From: Crossiella cryophila
GTDB lineage: Bacteria; Actinomycetota; Actinomycetes; Mycobacteriales; Pseudonocardiaceae
Assembly: GCF_014204915.1 (NCBI RefSeq)
Contig: NZ_JACHMH010000001.1
Location: forward strand, 4,117,501 to 4,181,500
DNA length: 64,000 bases
Reading direction: 5' to 3'
Below the pieces are notes generated by a model. It saw only the letters and a program-made list of their open reading frames with translations. It did not search any database and was not told the origin of the DNA. The position numbers and the translations under genes are program-made. Within the stretch, counting starts at the first letter, position 1, and the number at the start of each line of letters is the position of its first letter. Positions 16,288-23,353 of this stretch are shown here, piece after piece.

Positions 16288-16829
16288 CAGTGGCCGGTGA
16301 CCCCGTCGGTCCGCTCACGTAAGAGATCCGCGTGCCCGCAGTGCCGCGCGTACTCCGCGATCATGTGCACCAGCACCCGGCGTAAGGCCAGCGGCCGCCC
16401 GGTGGCCAGGTGGACCCCGGTGTCCTCCAGTGCGTGCGCCGCCAGGATCTCCTGAGATTTCGCCACCTCGGCCCGCCACACCGCGAACGCCTCGTCGACG
16501 TCCCCGTCCAGGCTGTCGAAATCCTGGCTGGGGTCCTCGTCGGAGTAGTACAGGTGCGGCACGTCCCGCTGGGCGAACTGCATCTGGAACCACCACCGCT
16601 CCGCCCCGGACAGGTGCCGCAGGATCCCGTGCAGGGTCAGGCTCGACGGTGGAATCTGGGCGTGGGACAGGGCTTCCGGGCGAACGCCCCGGCATTTCAG
16701 TTCGAAGGTGGTCCGGTGCCAGTCCAGGTAGGAGGTCAGGATCTCGCGTTCGGAGCCGTCCAGGGGCAAGGGCTGCCGGGTGTCCGCCGGCCATTTCTCC
16801 GCAAGGTGTGCGGGCTGGGTGAGTGCCAT
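16287..16829 (-). CDS. DinB/DUF664-family protein, 180 aa
   Basis: Four-helix DinB-like fold of the DUF664 group: LDWHRTTFELKCRGV, LTLHGILRHLSGAERWWF and VLVHMIAEYARHCGHADLLRE provide the three histidines expected to bind a metal. Many actinobacterial relatives are mycothiol-dependent transferases or uncharacterised. It is coupled with the 98-aa protein downstream. No link to the aromatic pathway is visible. Confidence 0.8.
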   Translation of the reverse strand: MALTQPAHLAEKWPADTRQPLPLDGSEREILTSYLDWHRTTFELKCRGVRPEALSHAQIPPSSLTLHGILRHLSGAERWWFQMQFAQRDVPHLYYSDEDPSQDFDSLDGDVDEAFAVWRAEVAKSQEILAAHALEDTGVHLATGRPLALRRVLVHMIAEYARHCGHADLLRERTDGVTGH

Positions 16830-17070
16830 GCGAGGAGCGTTCCACGGCCCACCGACACCGGTCGCCTGGCGAACTTTCTTTCGCTACGCGAACACGTTGC
16901 GGAGGTGTGCGCAGACTGGCACGGCAGGTTCGCCACCGACCACCTCGACCGTCTGGAGAAGCCCGGCCATGCAGCTCACCCTACCCGCCGCCACCCGCCC
17001 GATCCCTTATCGCGCAAGGGAAGGGTCCGCGCGCACGGCAGCGCGACGCCCGCTGTGCGTTCGCCTGTCC

Positions 17071-17469
17071 TCAGTCCAGCACCGCGGTTCCCTGAACCTC
17101 CACCAGCGCCTCGATGTCCCACAGCCGGGCGATCCCGATCGCGGCCATCGCCGGGTAGGACTCGCCGGCCAGCTCGCGCCAGACCTTGCCGATCTCCTTG
17201 CCGCGCGCCTTGTAGTCCTCGACGTCGGTCAGGTAGATGGTCAGCGTGGCGAGCTGATCCGCGCGCCCGCCCGAGGCCCGCAACGCGGTCAGCAGATTGC
17301 CCAGCGCCTGGCGGAACTGCGCCACCACATCCGCGCCCACGATGTGGCCGTCCGCGTCCAGCGCGGTCTGCCCGGCCAGGTACACCGTCCGCCCCGCCCC
17401 GGCGACCACGGCGTGGCTGAAGCCCGAGGGCCTGGCCAGCTCCGGTGGATTGACCCGTTCCAGACTCAC
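17071..17469 (-). CDS. RidA-family enamine/imine deaminase, 132 aa
   Basis: RidA/YjgF/UK114 fold: AVVAGAGRTVYLAGQTALDADGHIVG, QFRQALGNLLTAL, TIYLTDV, and ARLWDIEALVEVQGTAV, whose pattern resembles the usual RidA C-terminal signature. RidA proteins hydrolyse reactive enamines/imines to ketones. The GTG overlaps the SDR stop (GTGA), so the gene is coupled to the SDR and driven from the shared operator at 18245. The fused monooxygenase-reductase should yield a 2-amino-cyclohexene-carboxyl-CoA, which is an enamine. A pathway-specific RidA that removes this nitrogen is therefore an attractive inference. The nominal active-site Arg common in RidA is not placed with certainty. Confidence 0.82.
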   Translation of the reverse strand: MSLERVNPPELARPSGFSHAVVAGAGRTVYLAGQTALDADGHIVGADVVAQFRQALGNLLTALRASGGRADQLATLTIYLTDVEDYKARGKEIGKVWRELAGESYPAMAAIGIARLWDIEALVEVQGTAVLD

Positions 17470-18221
17470 GACTGCACCGTCCCGCCGTCGATGTTCAACC
17501 CCTGTCCGGTGAACGCCGGACTCGCCACGCAGAAGGAGACCGCGTCCGCGACCTCCTCCACCGAGATCATCCGCCCGATGGGTTGTTTCGCGGCCAGCAT
17601 GGCCCGGATCTCCGCCCGGGGCCTGCCGGTGCGCTCGGCGACCGCGTCCACGGTCCGCTCGGTCATCGGCGTGTCCACGAACGCCGGGCAGATCGCGTTC
17701 GCGGTCACCCCGGTCCGCGCCAGCTCGGCCGCTGCCGCCCGGACCAGGCCCAGCACCCCGTGCTTGGCCGCGGTGTACGCGGCGATGTGCGCCTCGCCCT
17801 GCTTCGCCGCGGTGCTCGCGACCACGATCAGCCGTCCCCAGCCCGCCGCGCGCATGGCCGGGATGGCCCGGCGCAGGCACTGGAACGGCGCGGTGAGGTT
17901 GAGGGCAAGAGCGGCCGACCACTCCTCGTCGGTGATCCGGTGCAGTGGGGTGGCGGTGCCCGAGCCCGCGTTGGCGACCAGGATCTCCACCGGCGACCAG
18001 GCGGCCTCCACCGCGTCGAACAGGCCGGCCACCGCGCCCGGTTCGGTGAGATCGGCCGGCAGCACCAGGGACTCCCCGGGCAGGGTGGCCGCGACCGCCC
18101 GCAGTTCGGCCTCGTTACGCGCGGTGAGCGCCACCCGGTGGCCCTCGGTGGACAACCGGCGGGCCACGGCCGCGCCGATTCCCCGGCCTGCGCCGGTGAC
18201 CAGGCTGGTGCGTGCCATCAC
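17466..18221 (-). CDS. SDR-family oxidoreductase, 251 aa
   Basis: Short-chain dehydrogenase with TGAGRGIG (cofactor), VANAGSG, the catalytic Ser in VASTAAK and YTAAKHG. The GTG at 18221 fits a leaderless transcript (-10 CAAGCT, 6 nt upstream); ATG 18218 follows directly and is a possible alternative. The gene is the first of a two-gene operon with RidA and diverges from thiolase. A 3-hydroxyacyl-CoA or ring-alcohol dehydrogenase role in anthraniloyl-CoA breakdown is inferred from position. Confidence 0.85.
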   Translation of the reverse strand: MMARTSLVTGAGRGIGAAVARRLSTEGHRVALTARNEAELRAVAATLPGESLVLPADLTEPGAVAGLFDAVEAAWSPVEILVANAGSGTATPLHRITDEEWSAALALNLTAPFQCLRRAIPAMRAAGWGRLIVVASTAAKQGEAHIAAYTAAKHGVLGLVRAAAAELARTGVTANAICPAFVDTPMTERTVDAVAERTGRPRAEIRAMLAAKQPIGRMISVEEVADAVSFCVASPAFTGQGLNIDGGTVQS

Positions 18222-18268
18222 CTGCGAAGCTTGTCAAACGTTGGTGACGACCGTCAAGATGACGACAT
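18222..18268. promoter_or_regulatory. Divergent promoters and operator between SDR and thiolase
   Basis: Dyad TGACGACCGTCA at 18245-18256, identical to that at 11602. Leftward promoter: -35 TTGACG (18257-18252), 18-nt spacer, -10 CAAGCT (18233-18228), 6 nt to GTG 18221. Rightward: TTGTCA (18231-18236), 18-nt spacer, CAAGAT (18255-18260), 8 nt to ATG 18269. The leftward arrangement copies that of the monooxygenase promoter. Confidence 0.65.
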
Positions 18269-19447
18269 ATGGACGCCTATCTGCTCGATGCCGTGCGCAC
18301 CCCGTTCGGCCGCCATCGTGGCGGGCTGGCCGGGATCCGGGTGGACGACCTGGCCGCCCTGCCGATCACCGAGCTGACCCGCCGCAACCCCGGCCTCGAC
18401 CCGGCCCTGGTGGACGAGGTCATCTACGGCAACACCAATGGCGCTGGGGAGGAGAACCGCAATATCGGCCGGATGGCGGCGCTGCTCGCCGGGCTGCCGG
18501 TGACCGTGCCCGGGGTGACCGTCAACCGGCTGTGCGCCTCCGGTGGCGAGGCGGTCATCCAGGCCGCCCGGATGCTCGCGGTGGGGGCGGGACGGATCGC
18601 CATCGCCGGTGGCGTGGAGGGCATGTCCCGCGCGCCGTTCGTGGTGCCGCGCCCGGACGAGGTGCTGCCGCAGCGGATGGAGATGGTCTCCACCGCGCTC
18701 GGCTGGCGGCTGGTCAACCCGAAGTTCCCGGCCGAGTGGACCGCGAGCCTGGGCGCCTGCGCCGAACAGGTCGCCGCGGGCCTGGGCATCGGCCGGGCGG
18801 CCCAGGACGAGTGGGCGCTGCGCTCGCACCGGCTGGCGAGCGCGGCCTGGGACAACGGCTCGCACGACTGGGTCATGCCGGTCGAGCAGGTCGGCAGGGA
18901 CGAGTCGCTGCGCCCGGACACCTCGGCTGCCGCGTTGGCCCGCCTGCGCCCGGCGTTCAGCCCGGACGGGACCGTCACCGCGGGGAACTCCTCCCCGCTC
19001 TCCGACGGCGCACTGGCCGCACTGCTGAGCACCAGGGCGGCAGCTGCCGAGCTGGGCCTGGAACCGTTGGCGCGCATCAGGGACAGCACGACCGCGGCCA
19101 CCGACCCGCACCGCTTCGCGGTCGCCCCGGTGCCCGCGATCCTCACCCTGCTGCACCGCAACGGCCTCTCCCACCGGGACATCGCCCGCTGGGAGATCAA
19201 CGAGGCCTTCGCCGCGATGGTGCTGTCCACCCTGGACCAGCTCACCGCCGAGGGCTGCAAGCTGGACACCGACCTGGTCAACCCGGATGGTGGCGCCATC
19301 GCCCTCGGGCACCCCCTGGGCGCCTCCATGCCCAGGGCGATCGTGGACTGCGCCCGCGGACTGCGGCGGCGCGGTGGCGGGCTGGGTGTGGTCGCGGCGT
19401 GCATCGGGGTCGGGCAGGGCATGGCCGTGCTCGTCCAGACCGACTGA
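18269..19447 (+). CDS. Acetyl-CoA acyltransferase (3-oxoadipyl-CoA thiolase-like), 392 aa
   Basis: Thiolase with the nucleophile Cys89 (NRLCASGG), NEAFA and the final Cys in ACIGVGQG. The GEENRNIGRMAALLAGLPVTVPG stretch is close to PcaF/PaaJ-type 3-oxoadipyl-CoA thiolases. The usual GHPLGASGAR segment reads GHPLGASMPR, a change next to the catalytic His loop. Predicted to be the final cleavage giving acetyl-CoA plus a shorter acyl-CoA. It leads a two-gene plus-strand operon with the crotonase, under the shared operator. Confidence 0.85.
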   Translation: MDAYLLDAVRTPFGRHRGGLAGIRVDDLAALPITELTRRNPGLDPALVDEVIYGNTNGAGEENRNIGRMAALLAGLPVTVPGVTVNRLCASGGEAVIQAARMLAVGAGRIAIAGGVEGMSRAPFVVPRPDEVLPQRMEMVSTALGWRLVNPKFPAEWTASLGACAEQVAAGLGIGRAAQDEWALRSHRLASAAWDNGSHDWVMPVEQVGRDESLRPDTSAAALARLRPAFSPDGTVTAGNSSPLSDGALAALLSTRAAAAELGLEPLARIRDSTTAATDPHRFAVAPVPAILTLLHRNGLSHRDIARWEINEAFAAMVLSTLDQLTAEGCKLDTDLVNPDGGAIALGHPLGASMPRAIVDCARGLRRRGGGLGVVAACIGVGQGMAVLVQTD

Positions 19448-19463
19448 GAGGACGAGGAGAACC

Positions 19464-20261
19464 GTGCGGATCGAGGACTTCACCGACATCGGCTACACCG
19501 TCGAGGACGACAACCACGCGGTGATCACCATCAACCGGCCGGAGCGGATGAACTCCTTCCGCGGCCGCACCGTGGATGAGCTGATCGCGGCGTTCAAACA
19601 CGCCTGGGCGGACAAACGGGTGGCCGCGATCATCCTCACCGGCGCCGGTGAGCGGGCCTTCTGCGCCGGCGGCGACGTCAAGGAGCGGGCCGAGACCGGT
19701 GGCTACGGCGAGACCGAATGGGGCACTTTCGAGATCGAACGGCTGCACCGGCTCATCCGGGACGTGCCCAAGCCGGTGATCGCCGCGGTCAACGGCGTCG
19801 CGGTGGGCGGCGGTCATGTGCTGCACGTGCTGTGCGACCTGACCGTGGCCGCCGAGCACGCCCGCTTCGGCCAGTCCGGCCCCAGGGTCGGCTCCTTCGA
19901 CGCCGGGTTCGGCTCCGCCTACCTGGCCCGGGTGGTGGGGGAGAAGCGGGCACGGCAGATCTGGTTCCTGCTCGACCTGTTCGACGCGCACACCGCCGAA
20001 CGCTGGAACCTGGTCAACCAGGTCGTCCCGGCCGAGGAACTGCTCGACACCGCCCGCGCCTGGGCACGCAAGATCGGCTCCTACTCGCCGACCGCGCTGC
20101 GCTTCCTCAAACACTCCTTCAACGCCGACACCGACCACATCGGCGGGATCTCGCACCTGGCCTTCGACGGCCTGGAGCTGTTCACCGAGACGCCGGAGGG
20201 GAAGGAGGGCGCGGCCGCGTTCGCCGAGAAGCGGGATCCGGACTTCCGCCAGTACCGCTAG
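19464..20261 (+). CDS. Crotonase of the BadI/MenB type, probable ring-opening hydrolase, 265 aa
   Basis: Enoyl-CoA hydratase fold: oxyanion-hole motifs AFCAGGDV and NGVAVGGGHVL, then GPRVGSFDAGFGSAYLARVVGEK. The last block, INRPERMNSFRG near the start and the tail EKRDPDFRQY are typical of 1,4-dihydroxy-2-naphthoyl-CoA synthase (MenB) and of 2-ketocyclohexanecarboxyl-CoA hydrolase (BadI), not of ordinary hydratases. No menaquinone genes surround it. In this operon a BadI-like hydrolytic C-C cleavage of an alicyclic beta-keto acyl-CoA is the best fit. GTG 19464 has GAGGAGA upstream. Confidence 0.82.
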   Translation: MRIEDFTDIGYTVEDDNHAVITINRPERMNSFRGRTVDELIAAFKHAWADKRVAAIILTGAGERAFCAGGDVKERAETGGYGETEWGTFEIERLHRLIRDVPKPVIAAVNGVAVGGGHVLHVLCDLTVAAEHARFGQSGPRVGSFDAGFGSAYLARVVGEKRARQIWFLLDLFDAHTAERWNLVNQVVPAEELLDTARAWARKIGSYSPTALRFLKHSFNADTDHIGGISHLAFDGLELFTETPEGKEGAAAFAEKRDPDFRQYR

Positions 20262-20291
20262 GGCGACAGCCGCGGGGTCATCTCGGCTCCG

Positions 20292-21221
20292 CTAGGCGGA
20301 GGAGGTCTTGGCCAGCTTCGCGGCCAGCCCGTCCAGGAGCACTTCCACGCCCAGCTCGAACAGCGCCTCGCCGGTCAGGTCCCGGTAGGCGGGCGCCACC
20401 CGCCGCAGGTGCGGGAAGTCCGCGGGCAGGCCGGTCGGGCCCGCAGTGGAGGCGGCCAGGCCCGCGGGCGGGCCGGTCGGCTCTGCGGCTGGGCCGGTGG
20501 GGCCCGCGGGTGAGGCGTTCCGCTCCGCGGGAGCGGCGGTCGGGTCGGCGGGCGGGCCGCTCGGTTCTGCGGCTGGGCCGGTGGAGTCCGCGGGTGAGGC
20601 GCTCTGTTCCGCGGACGCGGTGGGCGGGTCGGCGGGGGCGGTGGGCGGGTCTGCGGGTGAGCCGCTCTGCCCCGCGTGTGTGGCGGTCGGGTTGGCGGGC
20701 GGGCCGGTTGGTTCCGTGGCTGGGCCGGTGAGGCCCGTGGGGGAGCCGATCAGCTCCGCCCGTGGGGCCGCGCCGGCTCGACGGTCGTCCTCGGCGGCGG
20801 AGGCGAGCACGTGGTCGGCCAGTAGCACCGAGATCGCCGCGGTGTCCGTGGGGGTGAAGCCCGCGGTCAGCAGGATCCGGGTGGTGGTCTCGATGTGGCC
20901 CAGGCGGTGTGGGCCGCGCGGTGGGCGTAGCCGCAGCAACTGCGCGGCGTCCCGGTGGGTGCGCAGCAGGGTGCGGAACTGGCGTAGGCCGGTGGCCAGT
21001 TGGTCGCGCCAGGGCAGGGTGTCGTCGATGTCGAAGGCCTCGGCGCAGATCGCCTCGGCGACCAGGTCCAGTAGTTCGTCCTTGTCGCGGACGTGCCAGT
21101 ACAGGGTCGCGGAGCGCACGCCCAGTTCGGCGGCCAGTTTGCGCGTGCTCAGCGCGGCCAGGCCGTGTTCGTCCAGCAGCCGTACCGCGGCCGCGGTGAT
21201 CCGAGGGAGGTCGAGCGCCAC
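20292..21221 (-). CDS. TetR-class repressor with expanded Pro/Ala-rich insert, 309 aa
   Basis: The N-terminal HTH (STRKLAAELGVRSATLYWHVRDKDELLDLVAEA) and the following helices match the true TetR (tetracycline repressor) class rather than generic AcrR types. The protein is about 90-100 residues longer than usual. Roughly residues 155-265 are a low-complexity Gly/Pro/Ala/Thr insert built on a 28-residue (84-bp) repeat (TGPAAEPSGPPADPTAAP core). The normal C-terminal helix (FPHLRRVAPAYRDLTGEALFELGVEVLLDGLAAKL) resumes after it. GTG 21221 follows TAGAGT by 7 nt. It diverges from a membrane protein, with two tetO-like sites between them, so autorepression and repression of the neighbour are likely. 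Confidence 0.85.
   Translation of the reverse strand: MALDLPRITAAAVRLLDEHGLAALSTRKLAAELGVRSATLYWHVRDKDELLDLVAEAICAEAFDIDDTLPWRDQLATGLRQFRTLLRTHRDAAQLLRLRPPRGPHRLGHIETTTRILLTAGFTPTDTAAISVLLADHVLASAAEDDRRAGAAPRAELIGSPTGLTGPATEPTGPPANPTATHAGQSGSPADPPTAPADPPTASAEQSASPADSTGPAAEPSGPPADPTAAPAERNASPAGPTGPAAEPTGPPAGLAASTAGPTGLPADFPHLRRVAPAYRDLTGEALFELGVEVLLDGLAAKLAKTSSA
20444..20745. repeat. 84-bp coding tandem repeat inside the tetR-like gene
   Basis: Units share TCTGCGGCTGGGCCGGTGG (copies begin at 20482 and 20566), with a degenerate third unit to the right. In-frame expansion gives the Pro/Ala-rich insert of the TetR-class protein. Confidence 0.75.
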
Positions 21222-21231
21222 AATCGAGACT

Positions 21232-21265
21232 CTATCAGTGATAGATTTTTCCCTATCACTGATAG
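21232..21265. promoter_or_regulatory. Two tetO-like operators
   Basis: CTATCAGTGATAG (21232-21244) and CTATCACTGATAG (21253-21265) are 13-bp dyads 21 bp apart, matching the core of the classical tet operator. The first overlaps the TAGAGT -10 box of the tetR-like gene; the second abuts the ribosome binding site of the divergent membrane protein gene. Confidence 0.85.
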
Positions 21266-21277
21266 AGGGGGTTCGTG

Positions 21278-21973
21278 ATGGAGAGAACGGCACTGCGGGT
21301 GGCCGCCTGCTGCGCGGTCATCGGCTCGGTGGCCTACCTGGTGCTCACCCTGGTGCACGGGTTCCTGCCCGGCACCGCGCACGAGCTGGCCCGGCACGTG
21401 CTCGCGCGGGACTGGCGGGCCATCCACCTGGGCACGATCCTGGCCCTGCTGCTGTGGGTGTTCGCCTTCACCGCGGTGGGCTCGGTGATCGTCACCGGGC
21501 CTGGCGCGCTGCTGGTCCGGCTGGCCCGGCCGCTGCTGGTGATCGGCTTCACCGTGTTCGCCATCGACTTCGCACTGGACGGGTTCGGCTTCGCCCAGCT
21601 CGCCGAGGCGGGGGCGCACGCCGAGCTGGACCTGATGTTCCGGGCCGTGGTCGGCTCCACGACCATGCTGGTCCAGGTGCTGTTCGGGCTGGCCTTCGCG
21701 GTGTGGGCGCTGGTGCTGCTGCGGTCCCGCCGCGCGCCGACGTGGCTGTGCGTGCTGGGGCTGGTCGCGGCGACCGGGTGGTTTGTCGGCGGCTGCCTGA
21801 TGTTCCTGCGGGTTCCCGGCATCGGGTTCCCGGTGGTGGCGCCGCTGGCCGGGGTGGTGCAGCTCTGGGTGCTGGGGCTGGGGATCTCGTGGTGGCGTCA
21901 GTCCGTGGGTTCGGTCACCGGGCGCCAGTCCACCGGGGTGGACAGGACCATCGCGCTGGAGGTCTCACCGTAG
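21278..21973 (+). CDS. Six-helix membrane protein under TetR-class control, 231 aa
   Basis: Six or so hydrophobic segments (for example VAACCAVIGSVAYLVLTLVHGF, TILALLLWVFAFTAVGSVIV, LLVIGFTVFAIDFALDGFG, WLCVLGLVAATGWFVGGCL, VAPLAGVVQLWVLGLGISWW). It is not a 12/14-helix tetracycline efflux pump and I recognise no family. ATG 21278 is preferred (GAGGGGG 7 nt upstream) over GTG 21275. The last 76 bp overlap the 3' end of the convergent Lrp/AsnC gene. The tetO-like sites suggest induction by a small molecule. Confidence 0.75.
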   Translation: MERTALRVAACCAVIGSVAYLVLTLVHGFLPGTAHELARHVLARDWRAIHLGTILALLLWVFAFTAVGSVIVTGPGALLVRLARPLLVIGFTVFAIDFALDGFGFAQLAEAGAHAELDLMFRAVVGSTTMLVQVLFGLAFAVWALVLLRSRRAPTWLCVLGLVAATGWFVGGCLMFLRVPGIGFPVVAPLAGVVQLWVLGLGISWWRQSVGSVTGRQSTGVDRTIALEVSP

Positions 21974-22353
21974 GTCGCCAACCGTTCCAGTAGGCGTTCC
22001 AGGGCGCGGATGGAACTGGCCGCGACCTTGACCACCGAGCAGATGTCGCCGGTCAGCCGGACCACTTCGAGCACCTCGGGGCAGTCGTCGAGCAGTTCGG
22101 GGTGCACGGTGATGCAGCGCGCGCCGTAACACTTCATGCGCACCAACGCGATCACCGGCCGGCCGGCGATGGTCGGGTCCACCCTGGCGTGGTACCCGGC
22201 GATCACGCCGATCTGCTCCAGCCGCCGCACCCGCTGGGCCACGGTGGGTGGTGAGACGTGCACCCGGCGCGACAACTCGTTGTAGGACAGCCGCGCGTCG
22301 GCCTGCAACGCCTCCAGCAGCGCCCAGTCGACCTTGTCTAGCTCCGAGTTCAC
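21898..22353 (-). CDS. Lrp/AsnC-family regulator, KynR-like by context, 151 aa
   Basis: N-terminal winged HTH (LDKVDWALLEALQADARLSYNELSRRVHVSPPTVAQRVRRLEQIGVI) and a C-terminal RAM effector domain (VIALVRMKCYG, VLEVVRLTGDICSVVKV). It diverges from the tryptophan 2,3-dioxygenase and kynureninase genes. KynR of Pseudomonas is an Lrp/AsnC protein that activates kyn genes in response to kynurenine, so the same job is likely here. GTG 22353 is preceded at 7 nt by TAGGCT, a leaderless arrangement. Confidence 0.85.
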   Translation of the reverse strand: MNSELDKVDWALLEALQADARLSYNELSRRVHVSPPTVAQRVRRLEQIGVIAGYHARVDPTIAGRPVIALVRMKCYGARCITVHPELLDDCPEVLEVVRLTGDICSVVKVAASSIRALERLLERLATYGETSSAMVLSTPVDWRPVTEPTD

Positions 22354-22375
22354 GAACGTGAGCCTAGGCGGCCCA

Positions 22376-22431
22376 ACCGGATTCGAACGCAAGGCGCGAC
22401 CACCGGATTCGCCGTCACCGCCCATTCCGGT
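22376..22431. promoter_or_regulatory. Candidate Lrp-type sites upstream of the dioxygenase gene
   Basis: ACCGGATTCG occurs at 22376-22385 and 22402-22411 (26 bp apart, about 2.5 helical turns). A related inverted copy, CCATTCCGGT, is at 22422-22431. The core CCATTCCGG recurs at 24528, upstream of the methyltransferase. Multiple phased sites are typical for Lrp-family proteins. Confidence 0.4.
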
Positions 22432-22478
22432 TTGGCCGGGACAGCGATGGAATTGAGGCCCACCACGAAGGGAGGACC

Positions 22479-23318
22479 ATGACCGACACCGGCGGCTGTC
22501 CGATCATGGCGGAGCCGAAGCTGGACTTCGGCGGCACCACGCCCTATGAGGACTACGTGCACGCCTCGGTGCTGCATTCCTTGCAGCAGCGCTGGTCCAG
22601 CGACCCCGGCGAGATGTCCTTCCTGGTCATCACCCAGATCATGGAACTCTACTTCGGACTGTTGTGCTTCGAGTGGCGGCAGGCGCAGACCGAGATGCGC
22701 GCCGACGACCTGGACTCCGCGGTCCGCACCCTGCACCGCAGCGTGCTGCACGTGCAGGGGCTCAACGCGGCCTGGCGCTCGATCGCCCGGATGACCCCCG
22801 AGGAGTTCAACGCCTTCCGCGCCAACCTCGGCGAGGGCTCCGGCTTCCAGTCCGGTATGTACCGGCATGTCGAGTTCCTGCTCGGCGAGAAATCGGCCTC
22901 ACTGCTCGTGCCGCACCGGGCGGTGCCCGCGATGCACGCCGAACTGGAGGAGGCGCTGGCCCGGCCCAGCCTGTACGACGACGCGCTCGGCCTGCTGCGC
23001 CGCCGTGGCTACGACGTGCCGGACTCGGCCTCGGACCGCGACTACACCCAGCCCTACCAACCGGATCCGCGGGTGGAACAGGTCTGGACGCTGATCTACT
23101 CCGACCGCACCAAGCACCACGACGAGCAGCGGCTCGGCGAGGTGCTCACCGACATCGCCGAGGAGTTCGCGCGCTGGCGCTACGACCACCTGCTGGCCAC
23201 CCGCCGCGCGATGGGCGCCAAGGTCGGCACCGGCGGGTCGGCCGGGGTGGCCTGGCTGGAGAAACGGGTGCAGCGCACCGTTTTCCCCGAGCTGTGGACC
23301 GCACGCAGCTACGTCTGA
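22479..23318 (+). CDS. kynA: Tryptophan 2,3-dioxygenase family heme protein, 279 aa
   Basis: All-helical TDO fold. FRANLGEGSGFQSGMYRHVEFLLG holds the substrate-binding Arg region, RYDHLLATRRAMGAKVGTGGSAG carries the proximal heme His and the TGGS loop, and VFPELWTAR closes the chain. In the family HQxxELW motif the distal His is absent: this protein reads TQIMELY (Thr52). IDO enzymes have Ser at the equivalent place and remain dioxygenases, so activity is still plausible. GGAGG lies before ATG 22479. It is followed by kynureninase, which supports L-Trp to N-formylkynurenine as the reaction. Confidence 0.85.
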   Translation: MTDTGGCPIMAEPKLDFGGTTPYEDYVHASVLHSLQQRWSSDPGEMSFLVITQIMELYFGLLCFEWRQAQTEMRADDLDSAVRTLHRSVLHVQGLNAAWRSIARMTPEEFNAFRANLGEGSGFQSGMYRHVEFLLGEKSASLLVPHRAVPAMHAELEEALARPSLYDDALGLLRRRGYDVPDSASDRDYTQPYQPDPRVEQVWTLIYSDRTKHHDEQRLGEVLTDIAEEFARWRYDHLLATRRAMGAKVGTGGSAGVAWLEKRVQRTVFPELWTARSYV

Positions 23319-23353
23319 GGACCGCCCGGCTGCCACTGAGGATGGAGGTCACG

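Noticed and set aside
19464-20261. MenB (naphthoyl-CoA synthase) of menaquinone synthesis
   Set aside because: Sequence is compatible, but no men gene is nearby and the gene is paired with a thiolase under the aromatic operator.
21278-21973. Tetracycline efflux pump (TetA)
   Set aside because: About six helices and no MFS signature; only the regulator and operators are tet-like.
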